This document shows positions 19,229 through 25,640 of a DNA stretch of 56,241 nt, one piece after another. The notes under the pieces are model-generated. The model had not been told where the DNA came from, ran no database searches, and was given only the letters and a program-made list of their open reading frames with translations. Each line of letters begins with the position of its first letter. Position 1 is the first letter of the stretch. The stretch comes from a virus. The stretch is taken from IMG/VR virus record IMGVR_UViG_3300038825_000174, positions 1-56,241 of that record; one strand, 5' to 3'. Position numbers and translations under genes: made by a program.

Positions 19229-19587
19229 CACTTCTTCCTCATGTTAAAAAATTTACCTGCAGATCGTGTGGCAAAGCTTGCACTTACAATAGCTCCTAAC
19301 GCTATCTGATACCACTGGGGCATACCTGCAAGTGCAGTAAACCCATCTGCTACTATTGCCCTACCCCATTCACCACAGAAGCTCAGTACTAGAGGAATGC
19401 TAAACAAAAGTGTAAGCCATTCGTCTTTCCACGAGGACTGTGATGCCCTCATAGCAGCTAAGTCCCAATCTATCTCACCAGTAGCTTCTTTCATACGAAT
19501 GGTAGCTTCAGCCTTTTGTATGGCTGTCTTACCTTCTATGTAAGAAGATGCTAGGCTAGATACAGAACTTAATATCGTGCCTAGCAT
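19228..19587 (-). CDS. Holin (3-TM, GTA-type)
   Basis: 119 aa. A helical N-terminus with KAEATIRMKEATGEIDWD and WKDEWLTLLFSIPLVLSF resembles the three-TM holin family first seen in gene-transfer agents. Hydrophobic segments lie at ~58-75, 78-92 and 95-108. It is immediately followed by the endolysin and starts at the TAA of a 28-aa peptide (TAATG). Confidence 0.85.
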   Translation of the reverse strand: MLGTILSSVSSLASSYIEGKTAIQKAEATIRMKEATGEIDWDLAAMRASQSSWKDEWLTLLFSIPLVLSFCGEWGRAIVADGFTALAGMPQWYQIALGAIVSASFATRSAGKFFNMRKK

Positions 19588-19673
19588 TATACGCAGTCAC
19601 ATTTATCGTGGCATTTCTTATTTAAGATAGCACACCATATTCTTTTAAAGTATCTCCATATTTTCCAGTTCAT
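19587..19673 (-). CDS. 28-aa Cys-rich basic peptide in the lysis cassette
   Basis: The ATG at 19673 overlaps the stop of the 75-aa membrane gene (ATGA) and its TAA overlaps the holin ATG (TAATG), so it is tightly coupled on both sides. The product starts MNWKIWRYFKRIW and ends CHDKCDCV: an amphipathic aromatic/basic half and a Cys cluster. Possible lysis regulator; function unknown. Confidence 0.6.
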   Translation of the reverse strand: MNWKIWRYFKRIWCAILNKKCHDKCDCV

Positions 19674-19897
19674 CGTTCTTCTCTTTCCATTCTTTTGGGT
19701 TCTGATTTCTCTGCTCCCATCCATATGGCGAAACTGCCTGTCATTGCTCCAGTAATCACAGATATTAATCCTGCTTGCTGTGTAGTCAACTCTGGCTGAC
19801 TCAAAGCCCATTCTATACAGCGAATGTAAACTCCTGTCATCACTAGCATCATAAGTCTTGGTAGTATTCGCCATTTGTCAAGAGTCTCTGGAGTCAT
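19670..19897 (-). CDS. Small two-TM membrane protein (holin-like)
   Basis: 75 aa with hydrophobic segments at ~13-30 (LPRLMMLVMTGVYIRCIEW) and ~43-60 (GLISVITGAMTGSFAIWMG), a charged C-terminus ending KRMEREER, and an AAGGA ribosome site ahead of the ATG. Proteins of this type sit in lysis regions of marine phages, so it may be a second holin or antiholin. Confidence 0.78.
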   Translation of the reverse strand: MTPETLDKWRILPRLMMLVMTGVYIRCIEWALSQPELTTQQAGLISVITGAMTGSFAIWMGAEKSEPKRMEREER

Positions 19898-20015
19898 CTT
19901 TTTCCTTTATAACTTCCTCTACCCAGTCACCGTTATCACCAGTATGCTCACATACCTCACACTTATCATCCTCTATGTGACTGCCACATACTTCACAGGT
20001 AGGTTCGTATAGCAC
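19878..20015 (-). CDS. 45-aa zinc-ribbon mini-protein
   Basis: Starts with GTG at 20015, sharing one base with the TAG of the upstream gene, with GAGGAG about 10 nt ahead. Two CxxC pairs (CEVCG and CEVCE) separated by ten residues, then an acidic tail, match a small zinc ribbon. It overlaps the next gene by 20 nt. No known family; the Cys pairs support a real product. Confidence 0.6.
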   Translation of the reverse strand: MLYEPTCEVCGSHIEDDKCEVCEHTGDNGDWVEEVIKEKDDSRDS

Positions 20016-20287
20016 TAGGTTGGTTCTCCTCGTTTGCCACCCTCTTGCATAAACAATTTTACTGTTTCTTCAGGCACACACATAATCTGCTCTGGTGGTC
20101 TGTTGCCATACTCTTTAATTAAAGCTCGTGCAAGCTTGAACGGATGATCCCCTATAAACCTCTGGCACATGACTGAACTGTGAAAGTGTCCGTGATCTAA
20201 TGGGTTATTAAATATAAATACATCCTTTGTTCCATCTGTATATACACCAGACATTACTGCTACTATAAACCATGCTTTAGCTATCAT
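20015..20287 (-). CDS. Hypothetical protein with N-terminal hydrophobic segment
   Basis: 90 aa from the ATG at 20287 (MIAKAWFIVAVMSGVYT). The first ~18 residues could be a signal or TM segment, followed by FIFNNPLDHGHFHSSVMC and RPPEQIMCVPEE. It resembles small secreted or periplasmic phage proteins with a conserved Cys pair. Family unknown. Confidence 0.65.
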   Translation of the reverse strand: MIAKAWFIVAVMSGVYTDGTKDVFIFNNPLDHGHFHSSVMCQRFIGDHPFKLARALIKEYGNRPPEQIMCVPEETVKLFMQEGGKRGEPT

Positions 20288-20304
20288 TGTCAAAATACCC
20301 CATA

Positions 20305-20553
20305 TTATGTAACCTTTCTATAACTTCTCGTTTTCTTAGCAATACTTTTAGGTTGTTTAACGAATTGTTTTCCTGCCGCCTTGCCTTTTCTTTTAGCTCT
20401 AGTTGTTGCTGCGTACTCTTGGGGTGATAGAGCCTTGATTGCAGCCGTTGGAAGATAGCGTTCTCCAGTTTGTTTACTCGGCTTACCACTTTTCGTTCTC
20501 CATTTTTGCTTTGTCCACGATTTAAGACTTCTTTGACTTTTTGCTAGTGCCAT
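20305..20553 (-). CDS. Small basic protein conserved in marine phages
   Basis: 82 aa, Lys/Arg-rich: SLKSWTKQKWRTKSGKPSKQ, RYLPTAAIKALSPQEYAATT, and VKQPKSIAKKTRSYR. I recognise this family from many marine viruses (DUF5872-like, from memory). No biochemical role is known to me. It belongs to a cluster of four short basic proteins (20.3-22.8 kb). Confidence 0.82.
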   Translation of the reverse strand: MALAKSQRSLKSWTKQKWRTKSGKPSKQTGERYLPTAAIKALSPQEYAATTRAKRKGKAAGKQFVKQPKSIAKKTRSYRKVT

Positions 20554-20621
20554 TTTTCCTTGCCTTACTGGGTATTATACCCTTATTTACGGCTCTAGCC
20601 CTTTCACTAAAGCCTAATTTC

Positions 20622-20936
20622 TTACCTTGCTTTACTTTTGCTCTTATTGTTGCTAGTTTTGCTACCACGTTGTCTCTTTAATGTTTCTTTCGCTTTCTTG
20701 GCAAGCCTAGATTGTTCAACTTTTCCTGCAAACCTAGCTCGTTGTTCAAGAACGGTGAGGATTTGGATCTTCCTCGCATAGGGTTTGTTAATTCTTTTAA
20801 CTTTTGCAATAGTTTCTTTTGCATCTTTCACCGTAGCATACTTGATACTTACTGTATCCTTAGGATTTTCATCCGTATAGAGTCTTCGTCCACTTCCTTT
20901 AGGCTTTTTGCCTGTGCCAACCTTAGGGTCAGCCAT
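20622..20936 (-). CDS. Small basic protein conserved in marine phages
   Basis: 104 aa. MADPKVGTGKKPKGSGRRLY, KDTVSIKYATVKDAKETIAK and INKPYARKIQILTVLEQRAR are strongly reminiscent of short proteins common in marine phages. The C-terminus is a Lys/Ser-rich tail. Possible virion DNA-associated or packaging accessory protein; function unknown. Confidence 0.82.
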   Translation of the reverse strand: MADPKVGTGKKPKGSGRRLYTDENPKDTVSIKYATVKDAKETIAKVKRINKPYARKIQILTVLEQRARFAGKVEQSRLAKKAKETLKRQRGSKTSNNKSKSKAR

Positions 20937-21217
20937 TACTTATAGCCCCCACCTGCTTTTTTGTAGCGTTGTGCTAGTAATTGTGCCTTTCTTGCAGACC
21001 ATTGTCCGGGATTACCCCCTTTTGACCCTGCTTTTATAGCTTGAAACATTCTTTTTCTCATTCCGGGCTTGGTATAGTTACCTGCTTTGTTAACAGTACT
21101 ACCACCTTTGCTTAATTTGATAGCTGATAAAGCTTTTGCCTGTCCTGCGTGAGCCTGACTAGCCTTTTTTAGCTTTCCTGCTACCTTTTTTATTGTTGCC
21201 TTTGCTTTTGCTGCCAT
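20936..21217 (-). CDS. Small basic protein conserved in marine phages
   Basis: 93 aa from the ATG at 21217, which has AGGATAA just upstream; an earlier in-frame start at 21265 lacks one. An Ala/Lys-rich coiled N-terminus is followed by KGGSTVNKAGNYTKPGMRKR and GGNPGQWSARKAQLLAQRYK. It overlaps the upstream gene by 59 nt. Function unknown. Confidence 0.8.
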   Translation of the reverse strand: MAAKAKATIKKVAGKLKKASQAHAGQAKALSAIKLSKGGSTVNKAGNYTKPGMRKRMFQAIKAGSKGGNPGQWSARKAQLLAQRYKKAGGGYK

Positions 21218-21890
21218 AGTTATCCTCATATAAGTTGTTAAATACCCTTTGGGTATCCCACACATACTCCGTTTCTTGTTTTGAATGAAAGATTCTTTGG
21301 GAGGGTCTAAAGTCAGGTGGTCCTTCTCCTGTTTCGAACCATGCAGGGTGGGTCACTCTGACTCTATTATTAGGTAATGCCACGATATTTCCTGTATATT
21401 TACCTGCATCCATCAGTTCTAGTACGTGTGACTGCTTGTGTTGGGCAGGATCGTCAGCTATTTCACTGTTAGTATAGTCTACAGTAAAGTAATACTTAGC
21501 AGGATAGAACTCACCATCAACTTTTGCTATCCAAGGAGCAGGTGTAGCTCTGTTAAGTACGTACACACTGTGGTCATGGGACATACAATCCCAAGGTTGA
21601 GCAATGTACGGTGGCATTTCTTCAGCCCACTCGTCCACAGGAGTGTCTCCTACTAGGGCTGTAATAGGCATTCTCGCCCACATTGCACCACCGTGTACAT
21701 TTGGCTCGTCAGTATCATCAGATTCACAGCCAGTAAATATTACTTGAAAGCTTAGTGATCTGTTTGGCATTGAGGTTACTGCAATAACCATGCAGTGTAA
21801 AAACTCACCATGATACTGAGCAAAGTTACAGGTATACTCTCGTCTTACCCAAGCTTTGAAATACGGAATGTTACTTTGAAGATATGCCAT
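21159..21890 (-). CDS. Conserved hypothetical protein
   Basis: 243 aa. Starts MAYLQSNIPYFKAWVRREYT; centre rich in Trp, His and Asp (WARMPITALVGD, AQPWDCMSHDHSVYVLNRAT); basic tail KSKGNNKKGSRKAKKG. Resembles a hypothetical protein often found near terminase genes in marine phages. No catalytic motif recognised. Confidence 0.78.
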   Translation of the reverse strand: MAYLQSNIPYFKAWVRREYTCNFAQYHGEFLHCMVIAVTSMPNRSLSFQVIFTGCESDDTDEPNVHGGAMWARMPITALVGDTPVDEWAEEMPPYIAQPWDCMSHDHSVYVLNRATPAPWIAKVDGEFYPAKYYFTVDYTNSEIADDPAQHKQSHVLELMDAGKYTGNIVALPNNRVRVTHPAWFETGEGPPDFRPSQRIFHSKQETEYVWDTQRVFNNLYEDNYGSKSKGNNKKGSRKAKKG

Positions 21891-21905
21891 AGTGACATAA
21901 TTATA

Positions 21906-22808
21906 CTACTTCTTCTTTCGGTTGTCAACACTTCCGTATGTTTTTCCTTTAGCCATACCACCTACTTTGTACTTTACTGTCATACCACCTGCTGCATAGC
22001 CCTTCTTCTTCATGCCACCACGAGCCATACCCTTCTTTTTCATCATGCCACCTTTTTGAGCATAACCCATTTTGTTTCGTACAGTAGTGGGTAACTTCTT
22101 GAGTCCAGTTTGATTAGCTGCAGGTTTCTTGAGTCCACCCATAGCCATACCTTTCTTCTTCATCATAGCTCCTCCACGAGCCATGCCTTTCTTTTTCATC
22201 ATAGCACCACCTTTAGCCATGCCTTTTTTCTTCATCATACCACCTTTAGCTTTAGCCATACCCTTCTCCTTTGCAAGTTTTCTAACTAATTCTACACGTT
22301 CTCTATCTTCTTTGAGTTGCTTCTTTTCATAAGCTTTCATATCCTGATCTTTAGTCTTAGGAACATTTTTAGAAGGATCATATCCCTTCATCTTTGTTTT
22401 AGTTATAGCTCCTCTTACATTAGCTTTGTCAAAAGCTCTTGCAGCTACACCATCTACTCTAGATTGTAAAGCTTCTAGTTGTTTTCTTTGTGCTGATGTC
22501 AACTCTGAGTTTTTCTTTAGAGCCAATAGCTCTGCTACAATCTGTCTTTCCTTCTTTGCTGCTGAAGCATATGTTATTTTATCTTTAGTTGTGGGTGCTT
22601 TTTCTCCTGCGTCTTTACCTTTGTTAGCATCCCTCATTCTCTTTCGTGCTGCAGATCCTTCAGTTGAAGGTCTTCCCTCTGCACGGAAAGCACTAAACCT
22701 CATACCCTTTAGACTGTTCATAAATTTACGAACCTTTTGCCCCAATGCATTCATTCTTTCTTTTGAGATGCCTTTACCTTGTGGCTTTTTTAATTTAACT
22801 CTACTCAT
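21906..22808 (-). CDS. Lys/Gly/Met-repeat basic protein
   Basis: 300 aa, extremely basic. The first ~190 residues are helical (KERQIVAELLALKKNSELT, RKQLEALQSRVDGVAARAF). The C-terminal ~100 are about seven tandem units of the type GGAMMKKKGMARGG. Similar Lys/Met/Gly repeats end several structural proteins of marine phages. It may coat or condense DNA in the head; that is inference. Confidence 0.78.
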   Translation of the reverse strand: MSRVKLKKPQGKGISKERMNALGQKVRKFMNSLKGMRFSAFRAEGRPSTEGSAARKRMRDANKGKDAGEKAPTTKDKITYASAAKKERQIVAELLALKKNSELTSAQRKQLEALQSRVDGVAARAFDKANVRGAITKTKMKGYDPSKNVPKTKDQDMKAYEKKQLKEDRERVELVRKLAKEKGMAKAKGGMMKKKGMAKGGAMMKKKGMARGGAMMKKKGMAMGGLKKPAANQTGLKKLPTTVRNKMGYAQKGGMMKKKGMARGGMKKKGYAAGGMTVKYKVGGMAKGKTYGSVDNRKKK

Positions 22809-23028
22809 TGTCAGTATCTCCTTTATCTTCTGACCATCCCTCGGCTCTCATTGAATCCTCTACGTGCTTTAATGTAAAGGATCTCCCATAATGAGCTTCT
22901 ACTGCTGCCTTCACGTAGAATACATCACTATGAGGTATGTGGAGCTTGTCCAAGTTGTTATTGATTACGTGTTTATAAAACTCTTCAATAACATTATCTG
23001 TGTATAGTTTTACGGATTTTTTTCCCAT
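22801..23028 (-). CDS. Small hypothetical protein, first gene of the late arm
   Basis: 75 aa from the ATG at 23028 (an in-frame TTG lies 6 nt upstream). MGKKSVKLYTDNVIEEFYKH, YVKAAVEAHYGRSFTLKHVE, acidic C-terminus. It is the first gene downstream of the leftward promoter at 23.17 kb and overlaps the next gene by 8 nt. Could be a regulator or terminase accessory; no clear HTH. Confidence 0.7.
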   Translation of the reverse strand: MGKKSVKLYTDNVIEEFYKHVINNNLDKLHIPHSDVFYVKAAVEAHYGRSFTLKHVEDSMRAEGWSEDKGDTDNE

Positions 23029-23072
23029 TGTCAATTATTTTTTTGGAAAGTACGGAGAATGCCTATTACCGT

Positions 23073-23134
23073 ACATTTAAATGTATCATATAAGTGTTAA
23101 TTTATTTTTAATGAATAAACATTTAAGTGTATCA
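23073..23134. repeat. Two-copy direct repeat in the late-arm leader
   Basis: ACATTTAAATGTATCA (23073-23088) and ACATTTAAGTGTATCA (23119-23134) match at 15 of 16 bases, 46 bp apart (centre to centre). The first copy lies in the perfect 14-bp palindrome TACATTTAAATGTA (23072-23085). They sit between the leftward promoter and its first gene, so a regulator-binding role is plausible. Confidence 0.55.
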
Positions 23135-23167
23135 CTTTATATGTCATCTTAGAACTAGTTATATATA

Positions 23168-23195
23168 ATTATAACAGATTCTGTGAGTATGTCAA
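23168..23195 (-). promoter_or_regulatory. Consensus sigma70 promoter for the leftward (late) arm
   Basis: On the minus strand: TTGACA at 23195-23190, 16-bp spacer, TATAAT at 23173-23168. Both hexamers are perfect consensus. The spacer contains the palindrome ACAGATTCTGT (23174-23184, plus-strand reading), a classic place for an operator. The first downstream gene starts at 23028, leaving a ~130-nt leader with direct repeats. Confidence 0.7.
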
Positions 23196-23558
23196 TATGC
23201 AATCTCAGCCAATTCAGTCAAATATTTGGCAGCAGCAGTTTCATATATACAAAAGTGGTTAACATTCAAAAATCCTAATCTGTGTATTTATACAAGCATA
23301 TAACGCCAGTACCCCTAGGTGTCCCCTGCCTGTAAGGCAGTCATGCAGTCTTATGATTCGAAGACTTGGTCAAGATCAGAAACAAGCAAATCACTACCAT
23401 AGGTAGTGTAAGTTATTGAAATATAAGCATATATTTCTAATAAACAACTGTTATCACATCAGTTGCAAGCAACTGTAGCTTCTTAAAATCTTCAATTCCC
23501 AGAGAATTGAGTAAAATTAGAGTGCCGATGCATGGTTTAGTTGGTACAACTAACCTAC

Positions 23559-23572
23559 CCCAACATTGGGAC
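23559..23572. promoter_or_regulatory. Palindromic operator-like site 1 (half-degenerate)
   Basis: CCCAACATTGGGAC: core CCCAA-CA-TTGGG of the six-copy palindrome family. The left-most GT is replaced by AC. It lies 84 bp upstream of the first early gene, just ahead of the long hairpin. Confidence 0.65.
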
Positions 23573-23581
23573 AACTTATAT

Positions 23582-23635
23582 ATCCTCATTTTTATTTACA
23601 CCATGAAATGGGTAAATGTAAATAAAAATGAGGAT
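23582..23635 (+). promoter_or_regulatory. 19-bp-arm hairpin that covers the first early gene's ribosome site
   Basis: Left arm ATCCTCATTTTTATTTACA (23582-23600) is perfectly complementary to 23617-23635. The 16-nt loop itself begins with CCAT-GAA-ATGG. The right arm includes AGGA at 23631-23634, the Shine-Dalgarno of the gene starting at 23643, so folding would hide it. May act as translational switch, processing site or cruciform. Confidence 0.7.
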
Positions 23636-23642
23636 TAATATA

Positions 23643-24317
23643 ATGTCAAATCAAACAGCAAAAGCTTTCGAAACTTTCACTGGTACTCTCGAAGAGAGAG
23701 GTTCTGTTCTAGCGAAGCTAGAGAAACAGAGAGTAACTAGCCTTGAGAAGGCTAACACTAAAGACGTAGTCTTTAATGGTTTAGCTTATCAACTGGGACA
23801 GTTGATCCATGAACTCACTCTAGAGAGTGACTCTGGTCGAATAACTTCAGATAGGTTGCAAGCAACCTCGATGAACAAAGTTGCTTCTCAGAGAAGAAGC
23901 GAAGCTTTACAGCTTTACAGAAACTTTGATGCCATTCAAGAATGGCTCAAGGGAAGAGTTGTCAAGAAGAGAAAGCAGAAGATTGCTTTCACTTCTCTAA
24001 CAGCAATGCTGAAAGCATTCAAGTTTGAAACTCAACCTAAGGTTGAGAAGACAGATGATAAATCATCTGCTACACCATCAACTAAGGTTGATGAAAAGCC
24101 CAACGTTGGGACTACTCAACCAAAGGCTGAAACACAAGATGCTAAAGCATCTGATACTCAACCTAAGGTTGAGAAAGTGAGAGTTCCACAGAACTCTAAA
24201 GAGTTTGCTGACTACGTTCACAAACTAGTTATCAAATTTGGATTTGATAAAGATGAAGTTCTTGAAGCTATCTTTGATAGCTTTGAGAATAAAACAGCTA
24301 AAAAGAGAGTAGCTTAA
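23643..24317 (+). CDS. First early protein, unknown; hairpin-studded gene
   Basis: 224 aa from the ATG at 23643, 8 nt after AGGA; an in-frame ATG at 23628 lies inside the Shine-Dalgarno stem and is less likely. Helical N-terminal domain to ~residue 125 (LEERGSVLAKLEKQRVTSLE, EALQLYRNFDAIQEWLKGRV), then a Lys/Thr/Asp-rich linker (~130-185) with QPKVEK twice and PNVGTT from an in-gene palindrome, then a C-terminal helix (EFADYVHKLVIKFGFDKDEV). Roughly one perfect hairpin per 36 nt runs through the gene. No family recognised; position suggests an early host-takeover or regulatory protein. Confidence 0.85.
   Translation: MSNQTAKAFETFTGTLEERGSVLAKLEKQRVTSLEKANTKDVVFNGLAYQLGQLIHELTLESDSGRITSDRLQATSMNKVASQRRSEALQLYRNFDAIQEWLKGRVVKKRKQKIAFTSLTAMLKAFKFETQPKVEKTDDKSSATPSTKVDEKPNVGTTQPKAETQDAKASDTQPKVEKVRVPQNSKEFADYVHKLVIKFGFDKDEVLEAIFDSFENKTAKKRVA
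24099..24112. promoter_or_regulatory. Palindrome copy inside the first early gene
   Basis: CCCAACGTTGGGAC, lacking only the outer GT on the left. It is in frame as Pro-Asn-Val-Gly-Thr, as is the copy at 25676. Confidence 0.6.
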
Positions 24318-24328
24318 TTGCTACTCTC
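24305..24328 (+). terminator. Strong hairpin across the first early gene's stop codon
   Basis: GAGAGTAGC (24305-24313) pairs perfectly with GCTACTCTC (24320-24328); the TAA stop is in the 6-nt loop. No long T-run follows (ACTTTAAT), so it could equally be an mRNA 3'-end stabiliser or processing site as a terminator. Confidence 0.5.
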
Positions 24329-24348
24329 ACTTTAATCGGAGATTAAAC

Positions 24349-24423
24349 ATGAATACATTTGAAGACATCTTTGGATGTCTTGCCATATTTATTGGCTTGA
24401 CAATCTTATTATATGTAACCTAA
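24349..24423 (+). CDS. 24-aa single-TM peptide
   Basis: ATG at 24349 with CGGAG 8 nt ahead; the product MNTFEDIFGC then a hydrophobic LAIFIGLTILLYV segment. Its TAA is the first three bases of the 46-bp hairpin element at 24421, exactly as in the next gene. An 8-bp hairpin (24362-24381) lies in its coding part. A membrane micro-protein is likely, but translation is unproven. Confidence 0.6.
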   Translation: MNTFEDIFGCLAIFIGLTILLYVT

Positions 24424-24466
24424 TATATTTATTCACTCAGTATGAGTGAAGTAAATAAATATATTA
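24421..24466 (+). repeat. 46-bp hairpin element, copy 1
   Basis: Outer arms TAATATATTTATT (24421-24433) and its complement (24454-24466) enclose an 8-bp apical stem TTCACTCA-GTA-TGAGTGAA (24432-24450). Identical over all 46 bases to 24870-24915. It starts at the stop codon of the upstream peptide, and a palindrome and ribosome site follow. Confidence 0.85.
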
Positions 24467-24476
24467 GTCAACAACA

Positions 24477-24492
24477 GTCCCAACATTGGGAC
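24477..24492. promoter_or_regulatory. Palindromic operator-like site 2
   Basis: GTCCCAACATTGGGAC, one base off perfect symmetry at the centre. It lies 10 bp after the 46-bp element and 20 bp before the next ATG. If TATATT at 24460-24465 is a -10 box, the site would overlap the first transcribed bases. Confidence 0.75.
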
Positions 24493-24512
24493 ACAACTTA
24501 ACGGAGTTAAAC

Positions 24513-24872
24513 ATGAAAAAAGTTTCTGCATTAATTGATGAAATCAATAAAGGTTTGCCAAAGAAAAAGATATCTTATGGATATCTTGGTAACGTTTATT
24601 TTTCCAAAGGAAAACAGGTTGATGATACCTCTTGGAGAATCTTTGTGCCACCTACAGAAAGAGAGGTGGTAACACGGACATATAAATCACGTATAGAAGG
24701 ACAGGAAGGTCTTGAAAAGACCTACACTACTTCTGTAGGCTCTGCTCCTTACGGAGATAGCATTGGTGGTTTCCACAGAGCAGATGCCGAAGAGCATTGT
24801 CTTTCTATACTAGAAAGATTAATGAGTGGTGAAACTCTTAGAACAAATAGTGGAGCAGACTTTAAACTGTAA
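24513..24872 (+). CDS. Early hypothetical protein
   Basis: 119 aa from the ATG at 24513 with ACGGAG 7 nt ahead (an ORF reaching back through the palindrome has no proper start). MKKVSALIDEINKGLPKK, YGYLGNVYFSKGKQVDDTSW, GGFHRADAEEHCLSILERL. Unknown family. It is flanked on both sides by the 46-bp element plus palindrome module and contains several hairpins (24567-24587, 24600-24614, 24707-24723, 24800-24818). Confidence 0.8.
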   Translation: MKKVSALIDEINKGLPKKKISYGYLGNVYFSKGKQVDDTSWRIFVPPTEREVVTRTYKSRIEGQEGLEKTYTTSVGSAPYGDSIGGFHRADAEEHCLSILERLMSGETLRTNSGADFKL

Positions 24873-24915
24873 TATATTTATTCACTCAGTATGAGTGAAG
24901 TAAATAAATATATTA
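24870..24915 (+). repeat. 46-bp hairpin element, copy 2
   Basis: Base-for-base copy of 24421-24466. Its first three bases are the TAA stop of the upstream gene. Followed after 14 bp by a perfect palindrome and then AACGGAGTTAACATG, nearly the same as after copy 1. Confidence 0.85.
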
Positions 24916-24929
24916 CTTGGATTGAAACA

Positions 24930-24945
24930 GTCCCAACGTTGGGAC
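24930..24945. promoter_or_regulatory. Palindromic operator-like site 3
   Basis: GTCCCAACGTTGGGAC, perfect 16-bp palindrome, 17 bp before the ATG at 24963. It has the same arrangement relative to hairpin and ribosome site as site 2. Confidence 0.78.
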
Positions 24946-24962
24946 ACTTTAACGGAGTTAAC

Positions 24963-25640
24963 ATGAAAGTTAGATTTACAAAAATGTCTGCCAACCGAAA
25001 GGTTGGTAAGATGACTGTGACAACTACAGAGAGACAGTCCTGTCCTGATGCCTGTCCATTCAAAGGGAATGGATGCTATGCCGATGGCTTCCCATTGGCA
25101 GGTGTTTGGAACAGAGTTCCAGATGAAGGTCATGATTGGGACACTCTGTGTGACAGAGTGGAGCATGAAGCCACAGATGTGTGGAGACATAATCAGGCAG
25201 GAGATTGTCCAAAGGACAAGCACAATCCTGAGTTGATTGATGCTCCAAAAATGCTACAGCTTGTTCATGCTAATAAACGTGGGAACAAGAAGGGCATGAC
25301 CTATACACATTACAGTATGGCTTATAGCCATAACAGAAATGTGGTCAAAAAAGCCAACAGTAATGGTTTTACCATTAACTTGTCTGGCAATAACCTAAGT
25401 CATGCAGATGACTTGTTTGATCTTGGTATAGCACCAGTTACCACTGTGCTACCTATTGATCAGATGACTAACACGACTACTCCCAAAGGGAGAAAGGTTG
25501 TAGTCTGTCCTGCTGTCATCAAAGATGACGTGTCTTGTATGACTTGCAAGTTGTGTTGGAAACAGCGTGATGCAATCGTAGGTTTCCCTGCACATGGAAA
25601 CAGTAAACAAAAAGCAAATGGAGTTGCAAATGCAGAGTAA
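24963..25640 (+). CDS. Cys-rich phage protein with CPxxCP...GCYA and CxxCxxC motifs
   Basis: 225 aa. N-terminal SCPDACPFKGNGCYADG (residues ~26-42) and C-terminal VSCMTCKLCW (~198-207) carry six or more conserved-looking Cys, as in a family widespread in phages and plasmids (I recall it as a DUF). The Cys pattern fits a zinc or iron-sulphur site; catalysis is unknown. ATG at 24963 follows GGAG. Many hairpins lie in it, including 24991-25006 with a GAAA loop, 25055-25073, and 25079-25100, which pairs only if one G-U is allowed. Confidence 0.85.
   Translation: MKVRFTKMSANRKVGKMTVTTTERQSCPDACPFKGNGCYADGFPLAGVWNRVPDEGHDWDTLCDRVEHEATDVWRHNQAGDCPKDKHNPELIDAPKMLQLVHANKRGNKKGMTYTHYSMAYSHNRNVVKKANSNGFTINLSGNNLSHADDLFDLGIAPVTTVLPIDQMTNTTTPKGRKVVVCPAVIKDDVSCMTCKLCWKQRDAIVGFPAHGNSKQKANGVANAE

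Larger units (their letters stand above)
23035..23642. promoter_or_regulatory. Divergent control region between early and late arms
   Basis: About 600 bp without a gene. The left third holds the leftward promoter and direct repeats. The right part (from ~23326) holds a chain of perfect hairpins: 23326-23340, 23347-23366, 23392-23408, 23413-23443, 23460-23475, 23492-23510, 23534-23555. A palindrome at 23559 and a 19-bp-arm hairpin at 23582-23635 follow. I found no convincing rightward -35/-10 pair. Confidence 0.7.

Noticed and set aside
20277-20489. 70-aa minus-strand frame overlapping the 82-aa basic protein
   Set aside because: It lies in another frame of a gene with a family-like sequence and has no ribosome site.
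23300-23600. CRISPR array, retron or tRNA/attP in the hairpin-rich non-coding stretch
   Set aside because: The repeats are inverted, all different in sequence and without regular spacers; no reverse transcriptase is encoded; no segment folds into a full cloverleaf or ends like a tRNA 3' half.
24117-24130. Imperfect hairpin TCAACC/GGCTGA used as proof of RNA-level selection
   Set aside because: It has an A-C mismatch, whereas 25079-25100 and 26395-26412 contain G-U pairs; the few imperfect stems do not decide between DNA- and RNA-level function.
24305-24328. Certain rho-independent terminator after the first early gene
   Set aside because: The 9-bp stem is strong but no T-run follows; listed as uncertain.
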